NCBI GenBank assembly: GCA_025356275.1 | Contig: JANXUK010000046.1 | Coordinates: forward strand, 1 to 32,005 | Source of the DNA: Sphingomonadales bacterium | GTDB taxonomy: Bacteria > Pseudomonadota > Alphaproteobacteria > Sphingomonadales > Sphingomonadaceae | Reading direction: 5' to 3' | Length of the DNA: 32,005 bases | Shown here: one piece after another, positions 1 to 8,145 of the stretch | Numbering within the stretch: position 1 is the first letter of the stretch | Layout: the number at the start of each line of letters is the position of its first letter | Notes under the pieces: generated by a model | Seen by the model: only the letters and a program-made list of their open reading frames with translations | Databases searched by the model: none | What the model was told of the DNA's origin: nothing | Position numbers and translations under genes: made by a program

Positions 1-7
1 ACGGGAA

Positions 8-766
8 ATGACCGTCCGCATCCGCATCATCCCCTGCCTTGATGTCCGCGATGGGCGCGTGGTGAAGGGCGTCAATTTCGTCGATCTGATCGATGCCGGC
101 GATCCGGTCGAGCAGGCGCGCGCTTACGACAAAGCCGGCGCCGACGAACTCTGCTTCCTCGACATTTCGGCCAGCCATGAGGGGCGCGGCACCTTGCTCG
201 ATGCGGTGCGCCGCACCGCCGAGGTGTGCTTTATGCCGCTGACCGTCGGCGGCGGGGTGCGCAGCGCCGAGGACGCGCGCGCGCTCCTCCTCGCCGGGGC
301 CGACAAGGTCGCGGTCAATTCCGCCGCCGTCTCCCGCCCCGAAGTGGTCAGCGAAATCGCAGCCCGCTTCGGCAGCCAATGCGTCGTGGCGTCGGTCGAT
401 GCGCGCAAGGTCGGCGATCATTGGGAGATCTTCACCTACGGCGGCCGCCGCGCCACCGGGATCGACGCGCTCGAACATGCTGTAAAGCTGGCGAAATTGG
501 GCGCGGGCGAATTGCTGGTCACCAGCATGGACGGCGACGGCACCAAAGCCGGATACGACCTCGCCCTGACCCGCGCGATTGCCGATGCGGTGCCGGTGCC
601 GGTGATCGCCAGCGGCGGGGTGGGCAATCTGGAGCACCTCGTGGCCGGGGTGACGGAGGGGCATGCCAGCGCGGTTCTGGCCGCATCGATCTTCCACTTC
701 GGCACGCATACGGTGGCAGAGGCGCATGCCGCCCTGCGCGCGGCGGGGTTGCCGGCGCGAGGATAA
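8..766 (+). CDS. hisF: Imidazole glycerol phosphate synthase, cyclase subunit HisF
   Basis: HisF is the (beta/alpha)8-barrel subunit that uses ammonia from HisH to convert PRFAR into imidazole glycerol phosphate and AICAR, in cytosolic histidine synthesis. At 252 residues it has normal length. Visible family signatures are [18 protein letters not shown] near the N-terminus, with the catalytic Asp of CLDV, then [15 protein letters not shown] with the second catalytic Asp, [13 protein letters not shown], and the phosphate-binding VIASGGVGN. The start lies seven bases into the window behind GGGAAATG, so upstream his genes (probably hisA or hisH) should lie just outside. hisE follows about 380 bases downstream, separated by an unrelated small gene. 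Identification is secure. Confidence 0.97.
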   Translation: MTVRIRIIPCLDVRDGRVVKGVNFVDLIDAGDPVEQARAYDKAGADELCFLDISASHEGRGTLLDAVRRTAEVCFMPLTVGGGVRSAEDARALLLAGADKVAVNSAAVSRPEVVSEIAARFGSQCVVASVDARKVGDHWEIFTYGGRRATGIDALEHAVKLAKLGAGELLVTSMDGDGTKAGYDLALTRAIADAVPVPVIASGGVGNLEHLVAGVTEGHASAVLAASIFHFGTHTVAEAHAALRAAGLPARG

Positions 767-848
767 GCGTCGGATTTATTAACACATCGTCGCGCAGGCT
801 CCGGCGCGTTAACCTTTTATTCCGCGGAAATACGCCAAAATCCGCATC

Positions 849-864
849 TGGCACGCGCATTGCA
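849..864 (+). promoter_or_regulatory. Sigma-54 (RpoN) -24/-12 promoter
   Basis: The sequence TGGCACGCGCATTGCA matches the sigma-54 consensus TGGCACG-N4-TTGCW at every fixed position, with the invariant GG and GC separated by exactly ten bases. Transcription would begin about base 874, giving a leader of about 20 bases that carries AGGAG (883-887) eight bases before the ATG at 896. Promoter, ribosome site and start are therefore all correctly spaced. Sigma-54 promoters need an enhancer-binding activator, whose site I could not identify in the 80 bases upstream. Confidence 0.8.
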
Positions 865-895
865 TTTACCTTTGTCGGTATCAGGAGTGCATGAA

Positions 896-1072
896 ATGCG
901 TTTGATTTTGCGAATTGGTGCGGTGATCCTTGTCGGCGGCATGGTGATTGAGCCGGCGATGGCGCAGAGCGCCGTGGTGATGGCGGCTTCGTCCGATCTG
1001 TCGCTGGTGGGCATGGGTCTGTTCGGGCTGGTGCTGGGTCAACGCGGTGGGCGCAAGCCGGCTGCGGCCTGA
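896..1072 (+). CDS. Small secreted peptide with a degenerate PEP-CTERM-like tail
   Basis: This encodes 58 residues. Residues 1-23 look like a signal peptide ending in AMA-Q. About ten residues later comes a hydrophobic segment (SLVGMGLFGLVLG, about 36-48) followed by the basic cluster QRGGRK and a short tail. The signal / hydrophobic helix / Arg-rich layout is that of exosortase-sorted PEP-CTERM proteins, in which Pro-Glu-Pro precedes the helix. Here the corresponding place reads AASSDL, so the recognition motif is missing or decayed. The start at 896 is chosen over an in-frame ATG at 860 because AGGAG lies eight bases before 896 and because 860 lies within or before the sigma-54 core. It may be an orphan CTERM anchor peptide or simply a small membrane peptide; its function is unknown. 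Confidence 0.6.
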   Translation: MRLILRIGAVILVGGMVIEPAMAQSAVVMAASSDLSLVGMGLFGLVLGQRGGRKPAAA

Positions 1073-1144
1073 GCGAAAGCCCTCTTGACCCGGACCTGAA
1101 CTGGTCGCATCCGGGCGGCCATGACTCCACCCCAAGATCATGCA

Positions 1145-1459
1145 ATGGCGCCTGACACGCTGGTCCGCCTCGAAGCCACGATCGCCACGCGCCGCGCCGC
1201 AGATCCCGCATCATCCTATGTCGCCAGCCTCCACGCTAAAGGCCTGTCCAAGATCTCGCAGAAGCTGGGCGAGGAGGCGGTCGAAACCATCATCGCCGCG
1301 CTGGCCGAGGACCGCTCCGCGCTGACCGCCGAGGCGGCCGACCTGTTGTTCCACCTGCTGATCCTGCTGGGCGCAAAGGATGTGCCGCTTGGCGATGTGA
1401 TGGCCGAGCTGGACCGCCGCGAGGGCGTATCGGGCATCGCCGAAAAGGCCGCGCGCTAA
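1145..1459 (+). CDS. hisE: Phosphoribosyl-ATP pyrophosphatase
   Basis: HisE hydrolyses phosphoribosyl-ATP to phosphoribosyl-AMP and pyrophosphate, the second step of histidine synthesis. The all-alpha MazG-like signature is clear: SYVASLHAKGLSKISQKLGEEAVETIIAAL, continued by TAEAADLLFHLLILL, with the Glu-rich metal site in GEEAVE and the Asp of EAADLLFH. Starting at 1145 gives 104 residues, close to the usual length, and homologues typically begin only a few residues before the LxxLEATI helix. An in-frame ATG at 1121 would add eight residues without a better ribosome site. It stands alone as HisE, not fused to HisI. The HIT gene begins two bases after its stop, so they are co-transcribed. Confidence 0.94.
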   Translation: MAPDTLVRLEATIATRRAADPASSYVASLHAKGLSKISQKLGEEAVETIIAALAEDRSALTAEAADLLFHLLILLGAKDVPLGDVMAELDRREGVSGIAEKAAR

Positions 1460-1460
1460 G

Positions 1461-1838
1461 ATGCCGATCGACCCCGGCCTGCCCTACGATCGCGCCAATA
1501 TCTTCGCCCGCATTCTGCGCGGCGAGGTCCCGTGCAAGCGGGTCTACGAGGACGAATACGCGCTGGCCTTCCACGACATCGCCCCACAGGCTCCTGTGCA
1601 TGTGCTGGTGATACCCAAGGGCGCATGGGTCAGTTGGGACGATTTTTCGGCCCGGGCCCCGGACGCGGAGATCGTCGGCTTCACCCGCGCCATCGGCCAT
1701 GTGACGCGTCTGCTGAAGCTTGAGGCGCCCGGCTATCGGCTGATGGTCAATATGGGCGGGCATGGGCATCAGGAGGTGCCGCATCTGCACGTGCATATCT
1801 TTGGTGGGCGGCAATTGGGCGCGATGATCGCCTCGTAA
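1461..1838 (+). CDS. HIT-family nucleotide hydrolase (HINT type)
   Basis: This 125-residue protein belongs to the histidine-triad superfamily, whose members hydrolyse nucleoside phosphoramidates or adenylated substrates. The catalytic triad motif HLHVHIFGG lies at the C-terminus, and the N-terminal NIFARILRGEVPCKRVYED plus AFHDIAPQAPVHVLVIPK are typical of the HINT branch. The length is complete. It starts one base after the hisE stop codon, an arrangement that suggests a shared transcript with hisE, although no functional link with histidine synthesis is implied by the sequence. The physiological substrate cannot be predicted. Confidence 0.93.
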   Translation: MPIDPGLPYDRANIFARILRGEVPCKRVYEDEYALAFHDIAPQAPVHVLVIPKGAWVSWDDFSARAPDAEIVGFTRAIGHVTRLLKLEAPGYRLMVNMGGHGHQEVPHLHVHIFGGRQLGAMIAS

Positions 1839-1905
1839 AGCCTGCCGTAAAGCGCGCAATTCCGCCTTGCCCTCACCGCATCCAAGCGCCTAGACCCGCG
1901 CCGCT

Positions 1906-2367
1906 ATGACGCAACTTCCCCAACTTGCCGCCGGCTGTTTTTCGGGCGCGCGGCATATCTATGCCTTGCGCGTCTATTTCGGCGATACCGACCTGTCGGG
2001 GGTGGCCTATCACGCCAATTACCTGCGCTGGTTTGAACGGGCGCGCTCCGACATGCTGCGGCTGCTCGGCATAGATCAGCGCGCTGCTTTCGATGCGGGT
2101 GAGGGCGCCTATACCGTCGCCGAGATCAACCTGCGCTATGTCGCGCCCGCCCGGCTCGACGATGTGGTGCGGATCGAGAGCGTGTGTGAGGCGATCGGCG
2201 CGGCCAGTTGCCGGATGCACCAACAGGCGTTCCGGGGCGAGCAATTGCTGGCCGAGGCGCGCCTGCGGATCGGCTTCGTCGGCCCCGATTTTCGCCCACG
2301 CCGCCAACCCGAGGCGTGGCGCGCCGCCATTACCGGCTTTATCAATGGAAGCACAATAACCCCATGA
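1906..2367 (+). CDS. ybgC: Tol-Pal-associated acyl-CoA thioesterase YbgC
   Basis: YbgC is a cytosolic hotdog-fold acyl-CoA thioesterase that heads tol-pal operons in many proteobacteria. The 153 residues contain the 4-hydroxybenzoyl-CoA thioesterase signature RVYFGDTDLSGVAYHANYL with the active-site Asp followed by RWFERARSDML. Its TGA (2365-2367) overlaps the tolQ ATG (2364-2366) in the arrangement ATGA, which implies translational coupling to the envelope genes. A 67-base gap separates it from the HIT gene, so the tol-pal promoter may lie there, but no convincing -35/-10 pair stands out. The in vivo substrate (phospholipid or short-chain acyl-CoA) is not settled for the family. Confidence 0.95.
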   Translation: MTQLPQLAAGCFSGARHIYALRVYFGDTDLSGVAYHANYLRWFERARSDMLRLLGIDQRAAFDAGEGAYTVAEINLRYVAPARLDDVVRIESVCEAIGAASCRMHQQAFRGEQLLAEARLRIGFVGPDFRPRRQPEAWRAAITGFINGSTITP

Positions 2368-3091
2368 CTTTGCTCCCCCTTCTGGCCGAGGCGGCCGCTG
2401 CGCCGACGCATGTCGATCCGCTGCGGCTGTTCCTTGATGCCGATATCGTGGTCCAGATCGTGATCGGCGCGTTGGTCGCGGCCAGCATCTGGGCGTGGAT
2501 GATCATCCTGTCCTTCGGCTATCGGATGACGGTCCTGCGCCGCCGCTGCCGCGCTTATGAGGCTGATTTCTGGCAGGCGCGCGATGTCGATGCCTATCAG
2601 GCCGAACGGGGCGGCAGCGCCGGCACCGGCGGCAGCAAGGTGGATATCCCATCGGCCAAGGTGGTCGCGGCGGCGCTGAGCGAATGGCGTCGCTCGCTCG
2701 GCGGCAAGGGGGTGGACCGCGATGCGGCGCGCGCGCGGATGGCGGCGGCGATGGAGAGCGTGGCGGCGCAGGAGGCCGAGATGCTGGGCGACCGGCTCAA
2801 TTTCCTCGCCACGGTGGGGTCGGTGGCGCCGTTTGTCGGCCTGTTCGGCACGGTATGGGGCATTATGAACAGCTTTTTCCAGATCGGTCAGGCGCAGAAT
2901 TCGTCGCTGGCGGTGGTGGCGCCGGGCATATCGGAGGCCTTGTTCGCCACCGCCATCGGACTGTTCGCGGCGATTCCCTCGGTCATCGCCTATAACCGCT
3001 TTACCCACCGCGTGAACGGGTTCGAGGCCGGGCTGTTCCGCTTTGCCGAGCGGTTCCACGCCAGCCTCAGCCGCGAACTGGACACGATATA

Positions 3092-3092
<1 letters not shown>
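2364..3092 (+). CDS. tolQ: Tol-Pal inner-membrane motor subunit TolQ
   Basis: TolQ is the MotA/ExbB-type channel subunit that, with TolR, uses proton motive force to energise TolA for outer-membrane constriction at division. The protein is 242 residues with three predicted membrane segments: around [20 protein letters not shown] near the N-terminus, [15 protein letters not shown] in the middle, and [20 protein letters not shown] near the C-terminus. The last two hold the conserved Thr/Pro/Gly-rich ion-path helices. The ATG at 2364 overlaps the ybgC stop. The reading frame is open further upstream, but that part is the ybgC coding region read in another frame. Its TAA shares one base with the tolR ATG. 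Confidence 0.96.
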
Positions 3093-3574
<482 letters not shown>

Positions 3575-3584
3575 CGCCCGAACT

Positions 3585-4490
3585 ATGCCTGCGGCAATTC
3601 TTCGCAATGATGAGCGCGTGGCGCTGGGGCTGGCGCTGGCGGTGCATGCCGGGGTGGCGGCGGCGTTGCTGCTGCATGTCGCCGCGCCGCCGCTGGCTCC
3701 GCCGGTGCGGATGAGCGTGACGCTGACGGATGACGCCGCGCCCGTCGCCACCGCGCCCAAGCCCGCCGCCAGCGCCGCCGCCGATGTGGCGCCCGCGATT
3801 GGGGAGGCGCCGGTGTTGCCGGTGCCTGTGCGCAAACCCGCGCCTCCGAAGCCGGCGCCAAAGCCCGTCACCAAGCCAGCCCCAGAGCCGGTCGCCAAGG
3901 CCAAACCAGCGCCCGTCAAGCCAGCGCCCGTCAAGCCAGCGCCGCTCAAGGCCCCCGCCAAACCGGCGCCCGAAAAAACCACGCCAAAAGCCAAAACCGC
4001 CCCCGCCGACCCGGTGGGCAGCGCCATCGCCGCCTCGCAGGCCAGCGCACCGCCGGCCCACAAGCCCAAGGCCCCCGCTGGTGGCAGCCGCATCGGCGCC
4101 AATTTCCTCCACGGCGTCACCAGCGCCAATACGCCCGCCAAGGCCTCCACCGCGCCCGCAGCCGCGGTTGGCCCCGAGGTCCGCGCCGCACTGGCCGGTG
4201 CCATCGCGCGTCAGCTCAAGCCGCATTGGCTGGCGCCTCAGGGGGCCGATGCCGATCAACTGGTCACGGTGCTGGCGTGGAGCCTCAATGCCGATGGCAC
4301 GCTGGCCGCGCCGCCGCATGTCATCAGCCAGAGCGGCATCACCGAATCGAACCGGCCTCAAGCGGCGCGCCATGCCGAACAGGCGATCCGTGCGGTGACG
4401 CTGGCGGCGCCATTCGACATGCCGCCCGAATTCTACAGCGCCTGGAAGCATGTTTCTGCCTTCCGCTTCGACAGGAAATTGTCGCAATGA
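3585..4490 (+). CDS. tolA: TolA, periplasm-spanning energy transducer
   Basis: TolA links the TolQR motor to Pal and TolB at the outer membrane. This 301-residue version has an N-terminal membrane anchor (VALGLALAVHAGVAAALLL, about residues 10-28). A long Pro/Ala/Lys-rich linker (about 45-185) follows, and then a small folded C-terminal domain (about 200-300) with ARQLKPHWLAPQG and DGTLAAPPHVI. Many enterobacterial TolA proteins have an alanine-rich helical domain II; the Pro-Lys-rich linker seen here resembles TonB. Position in the operon, rather than sequence, makes it TolA. Its TGA overlaps the tolB ATG (ATGA at 4487-4490). Confidence 0.9.
   Translation: MPAAILRNDERVALGLALAVHAGVAAALLLHVAAPPLAPPVRMSVTLTDDAAPVATAPKPAASAAADVAPAIGEAPVLPVPVRKPAPPKPAPKPVTKPAPEPVAKAKPAPVKPAPVKPAPLKAPAKPAPEKTTPKAKTAPADPVGSAIAASQASAPPAHKPKAPAGGSRIGANFLHGVTSANTPAKASTAPAAAVGPEVRAALAGAIARQLKPHWLAPQGADADQLVTVLAWSLNADGTLAAPPHVISQSGITESNRPQAARHAEQAIRAVTLAAPFDMPPEFYSAWKHVSAFRFDRKLSQ
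3906..3950 (+). repeat. Three tandem 15-base repeats in the tolA linker
   Basis: The unit CCAGCGCCCGTCAAG occurs at 3906-3920 and 3921-3935, and with two changes at 3936-3950. Each unit adds one Lys-Pro-Ala-Pro-type pentapeptide to the extended linker. Because the unit is 15 bases, copy-number change would alter linker length without shifting the frame. Confidence 0.9.
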
Positions 4491-5875
4491 ACCGTATTTT
4501 GCTCGCCGCGCTGCTGACCTGCGCGATCCCTTCGGCGGCTCTCGCCCAGCAGATCGATCCGGCGCCGGTCATCCCCAATAGCCAGACCGCGCCGCCCGCC
4601 GCCGATCAGGGGCTGAGCGGTACGGTGTCCGACGACAGCACGCTGGCCGATCTAGGCATCGACATACCGGCCTTCGCCACCGACGCCGACACCCCAACCG
4701 AGGCCAGTGCCGGGGGTACCGCCGCGCTCGGCCGTGCCATCGCCGAGATCATTACCGCCGACCTCAAGAACAACGGCCTGTTCAAACCGGTCGGCCCGGC
4801 CGCTTTGCCCGGCGTCGACTATGCCGGCGTGAAAACCCCCGACTATCCGGCATGGCACGCGCGCGGCGCCGAGATGCTGGTGCAGGGGAGTGTCTCCGCC
4901 GGCGCCGATGGGCAATTGGCGGTCGGCTGCGGGCTGTTCGATGTGGCGCTGAAGCAGCAGTTGATCACCGCCGACTGGCGCTTCACCGCCGCAGACTGGC
5001 GCCGCGCCGCGCATAAATGCGCCGATACGATCTATTCGCGCCTCTCGGGCGAGAGCCCGTTCTTCGACAGCCGCATCGCCTATATCGCTGAAACCGGGCC
5101 GAAGGCGCACCGGATGAAGCGGCTGGCGATCATGGATTCGGACGGCGCCAACCACCGTTTCATCACCACCGGCCAGGCGCTGGCGCTGACCCCGCGCTAT
5201 TCGCCCGATTATCAGTCGATCCTTTACCTGTCTTACCTGAACGGTGCCCCGCGCATCTATGTCTATGATGTCGCCGGCGCGACACAGCGGCTGGTGGCGG
5301 CGACCGGCAACCCCACGTTTGCGCCGCGCTGGTCGCCCGATGGCGCCTCGATCCTGTATTCGATGGCGATTGCGGGCAATACCAACATTTACCGCATCTC
5401 CGCCGCCGGGGGCGCCAGCACGCAGCTGACCGATACGCCCGGCATCAACATCGGCGGATCGTACTCGCCCGACGGCACGAAGATCGTCTTCGAGAGCGAC
5501 CGCTCGGGCAGCCAGCAAATTTATGTTATGAACGCCGACGGATCGGACCAGCACCGCATCAGCTTCAACGGCGGGCGCAGCGCCACCCCCGAATGGAGCC
5601 CGCGCGGCGACCTGATCGCGTTTACGCATATCGCTGGCAATCTGCGCATTGCGGTGATGACGCCGGAGGGCAAGAACATGCGCTATCTCACCGATGCGTG
5701 GCAGGATGAGGCGCCGACATGGTCGCCCAATGGCCGCATTATCCAGTTCTTTCGCACCGAAAAGGACAGCGGCGCCGCCAGCCTGTGGCAGGTCGACCTG
5801 ACCGGCCGCAATGCGCGCCGTCTTCCCACTCCGGTCGATGCGTCGGACCCATCATGGGGCTCGGTGCGCAAATGA
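4487..5875 (+). CDS. tolB: Tol-Pal periplasmic beta-propeller protein TolB
   Basis: TolB is a periplasmic protein that binds Pal and is displaced during Tol-driven cycling. It is 462 residues. The signal peptide is MNRILLAALLTCAIPSAALA, with cleavage expected before QQ. The N-terminal domain (about 60-200) includes AEIITADLKNNGLFKPVGP, and from about residue 205 comes the beta-propeller. Its WD40-like repeats show YSPDYQSILY, WSPDGASILYS, YSPDGTKIVFESDRSG and QIYVMNADGSDQHRI. The start at 4487 overlaps the tolA stop and gives a correct signal peptide; upstream open frame is tolA in another phase. Pal follows after 29 bases. Confidence 0.97.
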   Translation: MNRILLAALLTCAIPSAALAQQIDPAPVIPNSQTAPPAADQGLSGTVSDDSTLADLGIDIPAFATDADTPTEASAGGTAALGRAIAEIITADLKNNGLFKPVGPAALPGVDYAGVKTPDYPAWHARGAEMLVQGSVSAGADGQLAVGCGLFDVALKQQLITADWRFTAADWRRAAHKCADTIYSRLSGESPFFDSRIAYIAETGPKAHRMKRLAIMDSDGANHRFITTGQALALTPRYSPDYQSILYLSYLNGAPRIYVYDVAGATQRLVAATGNPTFAPRWSPDGASILYSMAIAGNTNIYRISAAGGASTQLTDTPGINIGGSYSPDGTKIVFESDRSGSQQIYVMNADGSDQHRISFNGGRSATPEWSPRGDLIAFTHIAGNLRIAVMTPEGKNMRYLTDAWQDEAPTWSPNGRIIQFFRTEKDSGAASLWQVDLTGRNARRLPTPVDASDPSWGSVRK

Positions 5876-5904
5876 GTAATATTGTGATTAAAGGAGATGA
5901 AACC

Positions 5905-6435
5905 ATGACCACGCAAGCCTCCCGCCGCCGGTATACGCCGGCTCTGGCGCTGCTCGGTGTTGCCGCGCTGTCGGCCTGTGTACCGTCGGCGCCCAAGCAG
6001 CTGCCGCCCGAGCCCGGCCCTGCGGTGGCCAGCGCCACAGACACCGCCCCCCGCCTGCGCGGGCCCGAGCCGGGCAGCTCCGCCGATTTCGTCGCCTCGC
6101 TGATGGGGCAGGACACCATCCATTTCGAGAACGACCGCTATAATATCGACGCTATCGCCACCAACGCCCTGCAAGCGCAGGCGCAGTGGCTGATGCGCTA
6201 TCCCACCAAGCGCGCCACCATCGAGGGGCATTGCGATGAGCGTGGCACTCGCGACTATAACCTGGCGTTGGGTGAGCGCCGGGCCACCGCCGCCAAGAAC
6301 TATCTGGTCAGCCTCGGAGTCAGCTCCAGCCGGCTGAACACCGTGTCCTATGGCAAGGAACGCCCGGTGGCGCTGGGCTCCAGCGAGGATGCCTGGGCCA
6401 AGAACCGCCGCGCGGTGACCGTAACCATCGAATAA
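5905..6435 (+). CDS. pal: Peptidoglycan-associated lipoprotein Pal
   Basis: Pal is an outer-membrane lipoprotein that holds peptidoglycan through an OmpA-like domain and interacts with TolA and TolB. The 176 residues begin with a lipoprotein signal whose lipobox is LSAC, Cys25 being the acylated residue. A Pro-rich spacer follows and then the OmpA domain, with IHFENDRYNID, IEGHCDERGTRDYNLALGERRA and VSYGKERPVALG. The conserved Asp and Arg of the diaminopimelate pocket lie in HCDERGT and NLALGERRA. The start is fixed by AAGGAGA (5891-5897) seven bases before ATG 5905. An in-frame ATG at 5872 overlapping the tolB stop is less likely. Confidence 0.97.
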   Translation: MTTQASRRRYTPALALLGVAALSACVPSAPKQLPPEPGPAVASATDTAPRLRGPEPGSSADFVASLMGQDTIHFENDRYNIDAIATNALQAQAQWLMRYPTKRATIEGHCDERGTRDYNLALGERRATAAKNYLVSLGVSSSRLNTVSYGKERPVALGSSEDAWAKNRRAVTVTIE

Positions 6436-6453
6436 TCGCGCTATTTCCGCAGG

Positions 6454-6473
6454 CAGGGGGCCGCAGCCCCTTG
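6454..6473 (+). terminator. GC-rich hairpin after pal
   Basis: An eight-base-pair stem with a CGCA tetraloop begins 19 bases after the pal stop codon. It lacks a T-run, so it may be a transcript-end stabiliser or a weak terminator rather than a classical intrinsic terminator. It lies directly before the J-domain gene. Confidence 0.35.
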
Positions 6474-6482
6474 CACCCGGCC

Positions 6483-7040
6483 ATGCCTCGCGCCTATCTG
6501 CCGGGGATGACCCGCGCGCGCAGTACCAATGATTGGGGTTTCCCCCGCTGGCGCGGCTATGAGAGCGGGCGCGAAGCGGCGCGCCTGCGGCTGTGTGATA
6601 AACATGGCTGCACCAACCCCGGCAATTGCCCCGCGCCCAAATCGCCCAACAGCCCCGACCGCTGGTATTTCTGTCAGCAGCACGCGGCCGAATACAATTC
6701 GGGCTGGGATTATTTCGAGGGCCTGTCGAAGGAAGAGGCCGCCAGCCGTGAGCAGGCCGAGACGCAGGAAAGCGCCGGTTATCGCGAATCGGCCTATTAC
6801 GGCTGGATCGATTCGGGCGACGGCAGCCGCACCCGCGACGAGATGCGTGCGCTGGACCTGCTAGGCCTCGCCCCCGATGCCGAGTTTGACATGGTCCGCA
6901 AGGCGTGGCGGATGAAGGCGAAGGAGGTCCACCCCGACGTCCGCCCCGGCGACGAGGACGCCGCCAAGGCGTTCCAGGCGCTGCAACTGGCCTACGAAGT
7001 GCTGCGCGCGGGCGAGGAACGGCGGACCTGGAAGGGGTGA
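6483..7040 (+). CDS. J-domain (DnaJ-like) protein with N-terminal Cys/His region
   Basis: The C-terminal part (about residues 120-185) is a J domain: LDLLGLAPDAEFDMVRKAWR, then HPDVRPGDEDAAKAFQ with the HPD tripeptide at about 150-152. That tripeptide stimulates DnaK ATPase. The N-terminal part holds DWGFPRWRGYE and a Cys/His arrangement (CDKHGC, NCPAPKSP, WYFCQQH) that could bind a metal. There are no Gly/Phe or zinc-finger DnaJ domains, so it is not DnaJ itself, and the client is unknown. The start is uncertain: ATG 6483, ATG 6507 (just before RARSTNDWGF) and TTG 6471 are all in frame and none has a good ribosome site. The stop at 7040 is firm. Confidence 0.85.
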   Translation: MPRAYLPGMTRARSTNDWGFPRWRGYESGREAARLRLCDKHGCTNPGNCPAPKSPNSPDRWYFCQQHAAEYNSGWDYFEGLSKEEAASREQAETQESAGYRESAYYGWIDSGDGSRTRDEMRALDLLGLAPDAEFDMVRKAWRMKAKEVHPDVRPGDEDAAKAFQALQLAYEVLRAGEERRTWKG

Positions 7041-7117
7041 GGCGGGCGTCATCTGGCGTTTGCCGGGCAATGCGGATGGGGCCACCGGAACACAGGAATG
7101 GTTCGCAAGTCGGCGGC

Positions 7118-7471
7118 TCAAAAGCCTATCCCCCCATGAAACCACCAACATTCAGTGCCTGAAGGGGAGGAAAAATGGCTTGCTAGGTCTGCGGAACCTA
7201 GAATTTCGGCTACAAACTCGGGTCCAAATTTTTCCTTTGAGAAATATCGCCTGAATCCATATGCACATGCGTCCGCAACTTGGTCGCCAAAAACTTGAGC
7301 AGCATGGAATACAAACCTCTCTTTCAAATGAGGAGGTACTGAACCAACCGCTTCTAACGCCAATGCCTCGGCGGCCATGACATGTTCATCCGCGTTTGCG
7401 ATTAAGCCGACGACGACGGTAACGGGTTCTTTTGCGGAGGTTCCGGCTTCATCCATGAAAATATAGCGCAC
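7118..7471 (-). pseudogene. Truncated DUF3800 protein
   Basis: The leftward reading frame begins VRYIFMDEAGTSAKEPVTVVVG, the N-terminus of DUF3800 proteins. These are RNase H-like proteins of unknown role, often found with mobile or defence genes. It continues through a FHA motif and FSKEKFGPEFVAEIL, then ends after an unrelated-looking tail (ECWWFHGGIGF). About 117 residues remain, whereas the family normally has more than 200, so the C-terminal half with further acidic residues is absent. The start is a GTG at 7471 with GGAGG (7484-7480) eight bases upstream; an ATG at 7486 is also in frame. The DNA at 7130-7470 is visibly richer in A+T than its surroundings, consistent with acquisition. 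It lies just behind the infC terminator. Confidence 0.6.
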
Positions 7472-7497
7472 GCGACAATCCTCCATAGGAGGCACGC

Positions 7498-7528
7498 AAA
7501 AGGCGCCTACCCTTACGAGCCGGCGCCT
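7498..7528 (-). terminator. Intrinsic terminator of infC
   Basis: Read on the minus strand, an AGGCGCC / GGCGCCT stem (7528-7522 with 7507-7501) around a 14-base loop is followed immediately by TTTT. It sits 67 bases after the infC stop and before the DUF3800 remnant, so it should end the infC transcript. Confidence 0.7.
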
Positions 7529-7540
7529 CTTCGTAGATCG

Positions 7541-7575
7541 GCCCCCACGCGCAAAATTGCGCGGCAGGTGGGGCG
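7541..7575 (-). other. Second stem-loop between infC and its terminator
   Basis: An interrupted inverted repeat pairs GCCCCCAC with GTGGGGC. Inside it, CGCGCAA and TTGCGCG form a seven-base-pair inner stem around AA. There is no T-run. It lies in the infC 3' untranslated region and may protect or attenuate the message. Confidence 0.45.
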
Positions 7576-7594
7576 AGGTAGCGTCCGTATAATG

Positions 7595-8137
7595 TTATTT
7601 CGGCGACAGCACCATCAGCATCTGCCGGCCTTCCATGCGCGGATAGGCCTCGATCTTGGCCAGTTCCGCCACATCGTCCTGCACCCGGCGCAGCAGGTTC
7701 ATGCCTAGCTGTTGATGCGACAATTCCCGCCCGCGAAAGCGCAGCGTGACCTTGACCTTGTCACCATCCTCCAGAAAACGGTTCATCGCGCGCATCTTCA
7801 CATCGTAATCGTGATCATCGATGTTGGGGCGCATCTTGATCTCCTTGATCTCCTGCGTCTTTTGCGATTTGCGCGCGGCATTGGCCTTTTTCTGCGCCTC
7901 GTAGCGGAATTTGCCGACATCGAGGAACTTGCACACCGGCGGATCGGCGTTGGGCGACACTTCGACCAGGTCCAGCCCCACTGCGGCTGCCTGTTCGATC
8001 GCTTCGGCGGTGTAAAGGATGCCGAGATTTTCACCCTCGCCGTCGATTACGCGCACGCGGGCCGAGGTGATCATATCGTTGAAACGTGGCCCGCTCTTGA
8101 CGGGGGGCGCCAGCATGCGCCGGGGTGGGGGGGCTAT
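7595..8137 (-). CDS. infC: Translation initiation factor IF-3, probable AUA start
   Basis: IF-3 binds the 30S subunit, prevents premature 50S joining and checks the start codon and initiator tRNA. The N-domain begins at [17 protein letters not shown]. The linker and C-domain follow, with [48 protein letters not shown] and [17 protein letters not shown]. The first ATG is at 8116, but it has no ribosome site. AGGAG at 8150-8146 is eight bases from an in-frame ATA at 8137, which would add IAPPPRR and give 180 residues. Many bacteria start infC at a rare codon (AUU in E. coli) so that IF-3 represses itself, and the same logic fits here. rpmI and rplT, the usual neighbours, are not downstream. Confidence 0.93.
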   Translation of the reverse strand: MAPPPRRMLAPPVKSGPRFNDMITSARVRVIDGEGENLGILYTAEAIEQAAAVGLDLVEVSPNADPPVCKFLDVGKFRYEAQKKANAARKSQKTQEIKEIKMRPNIDDHDYDVKMRAMNRFLEDGDKVKVTLRFRGRELSHQQLGMNLLRRVQDDVAELAKIEAYPRMEGRQMLMVLSPK

Positions 8138-8145
8138 AGTCCGAT

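Noticed and set aside
790-822. Possible hisF terminator (CGCGC...GCGCG then CCTTTTATT)
   Set aside because: The stem is only five base pairs with an eight-base loop and the T-run is broken; not strong enough to annotate.
860-895. Upstream in-frame ATG for the CTERM-like peptide
   Set aside because: It begins inside the sigma-54 -12 element, before the expected transcript start, and would prefix a polar stretch to the signal peptide.
2136-3059. Long antisense frame across ybgC and tolQ
   Set aside because: The product is low-complexity, rich in Arg, His and Gly, as expected for the complement of GC-rich coding DNA; the sense genes are certain.
7070-7117. GGTTCGCAAGTC resembling a tRNA T-arm and an attachment site
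   Set aside because: No acceptor stem or anticodon arm can be formed around it, and no integrase or flanking direct repeat is visible.
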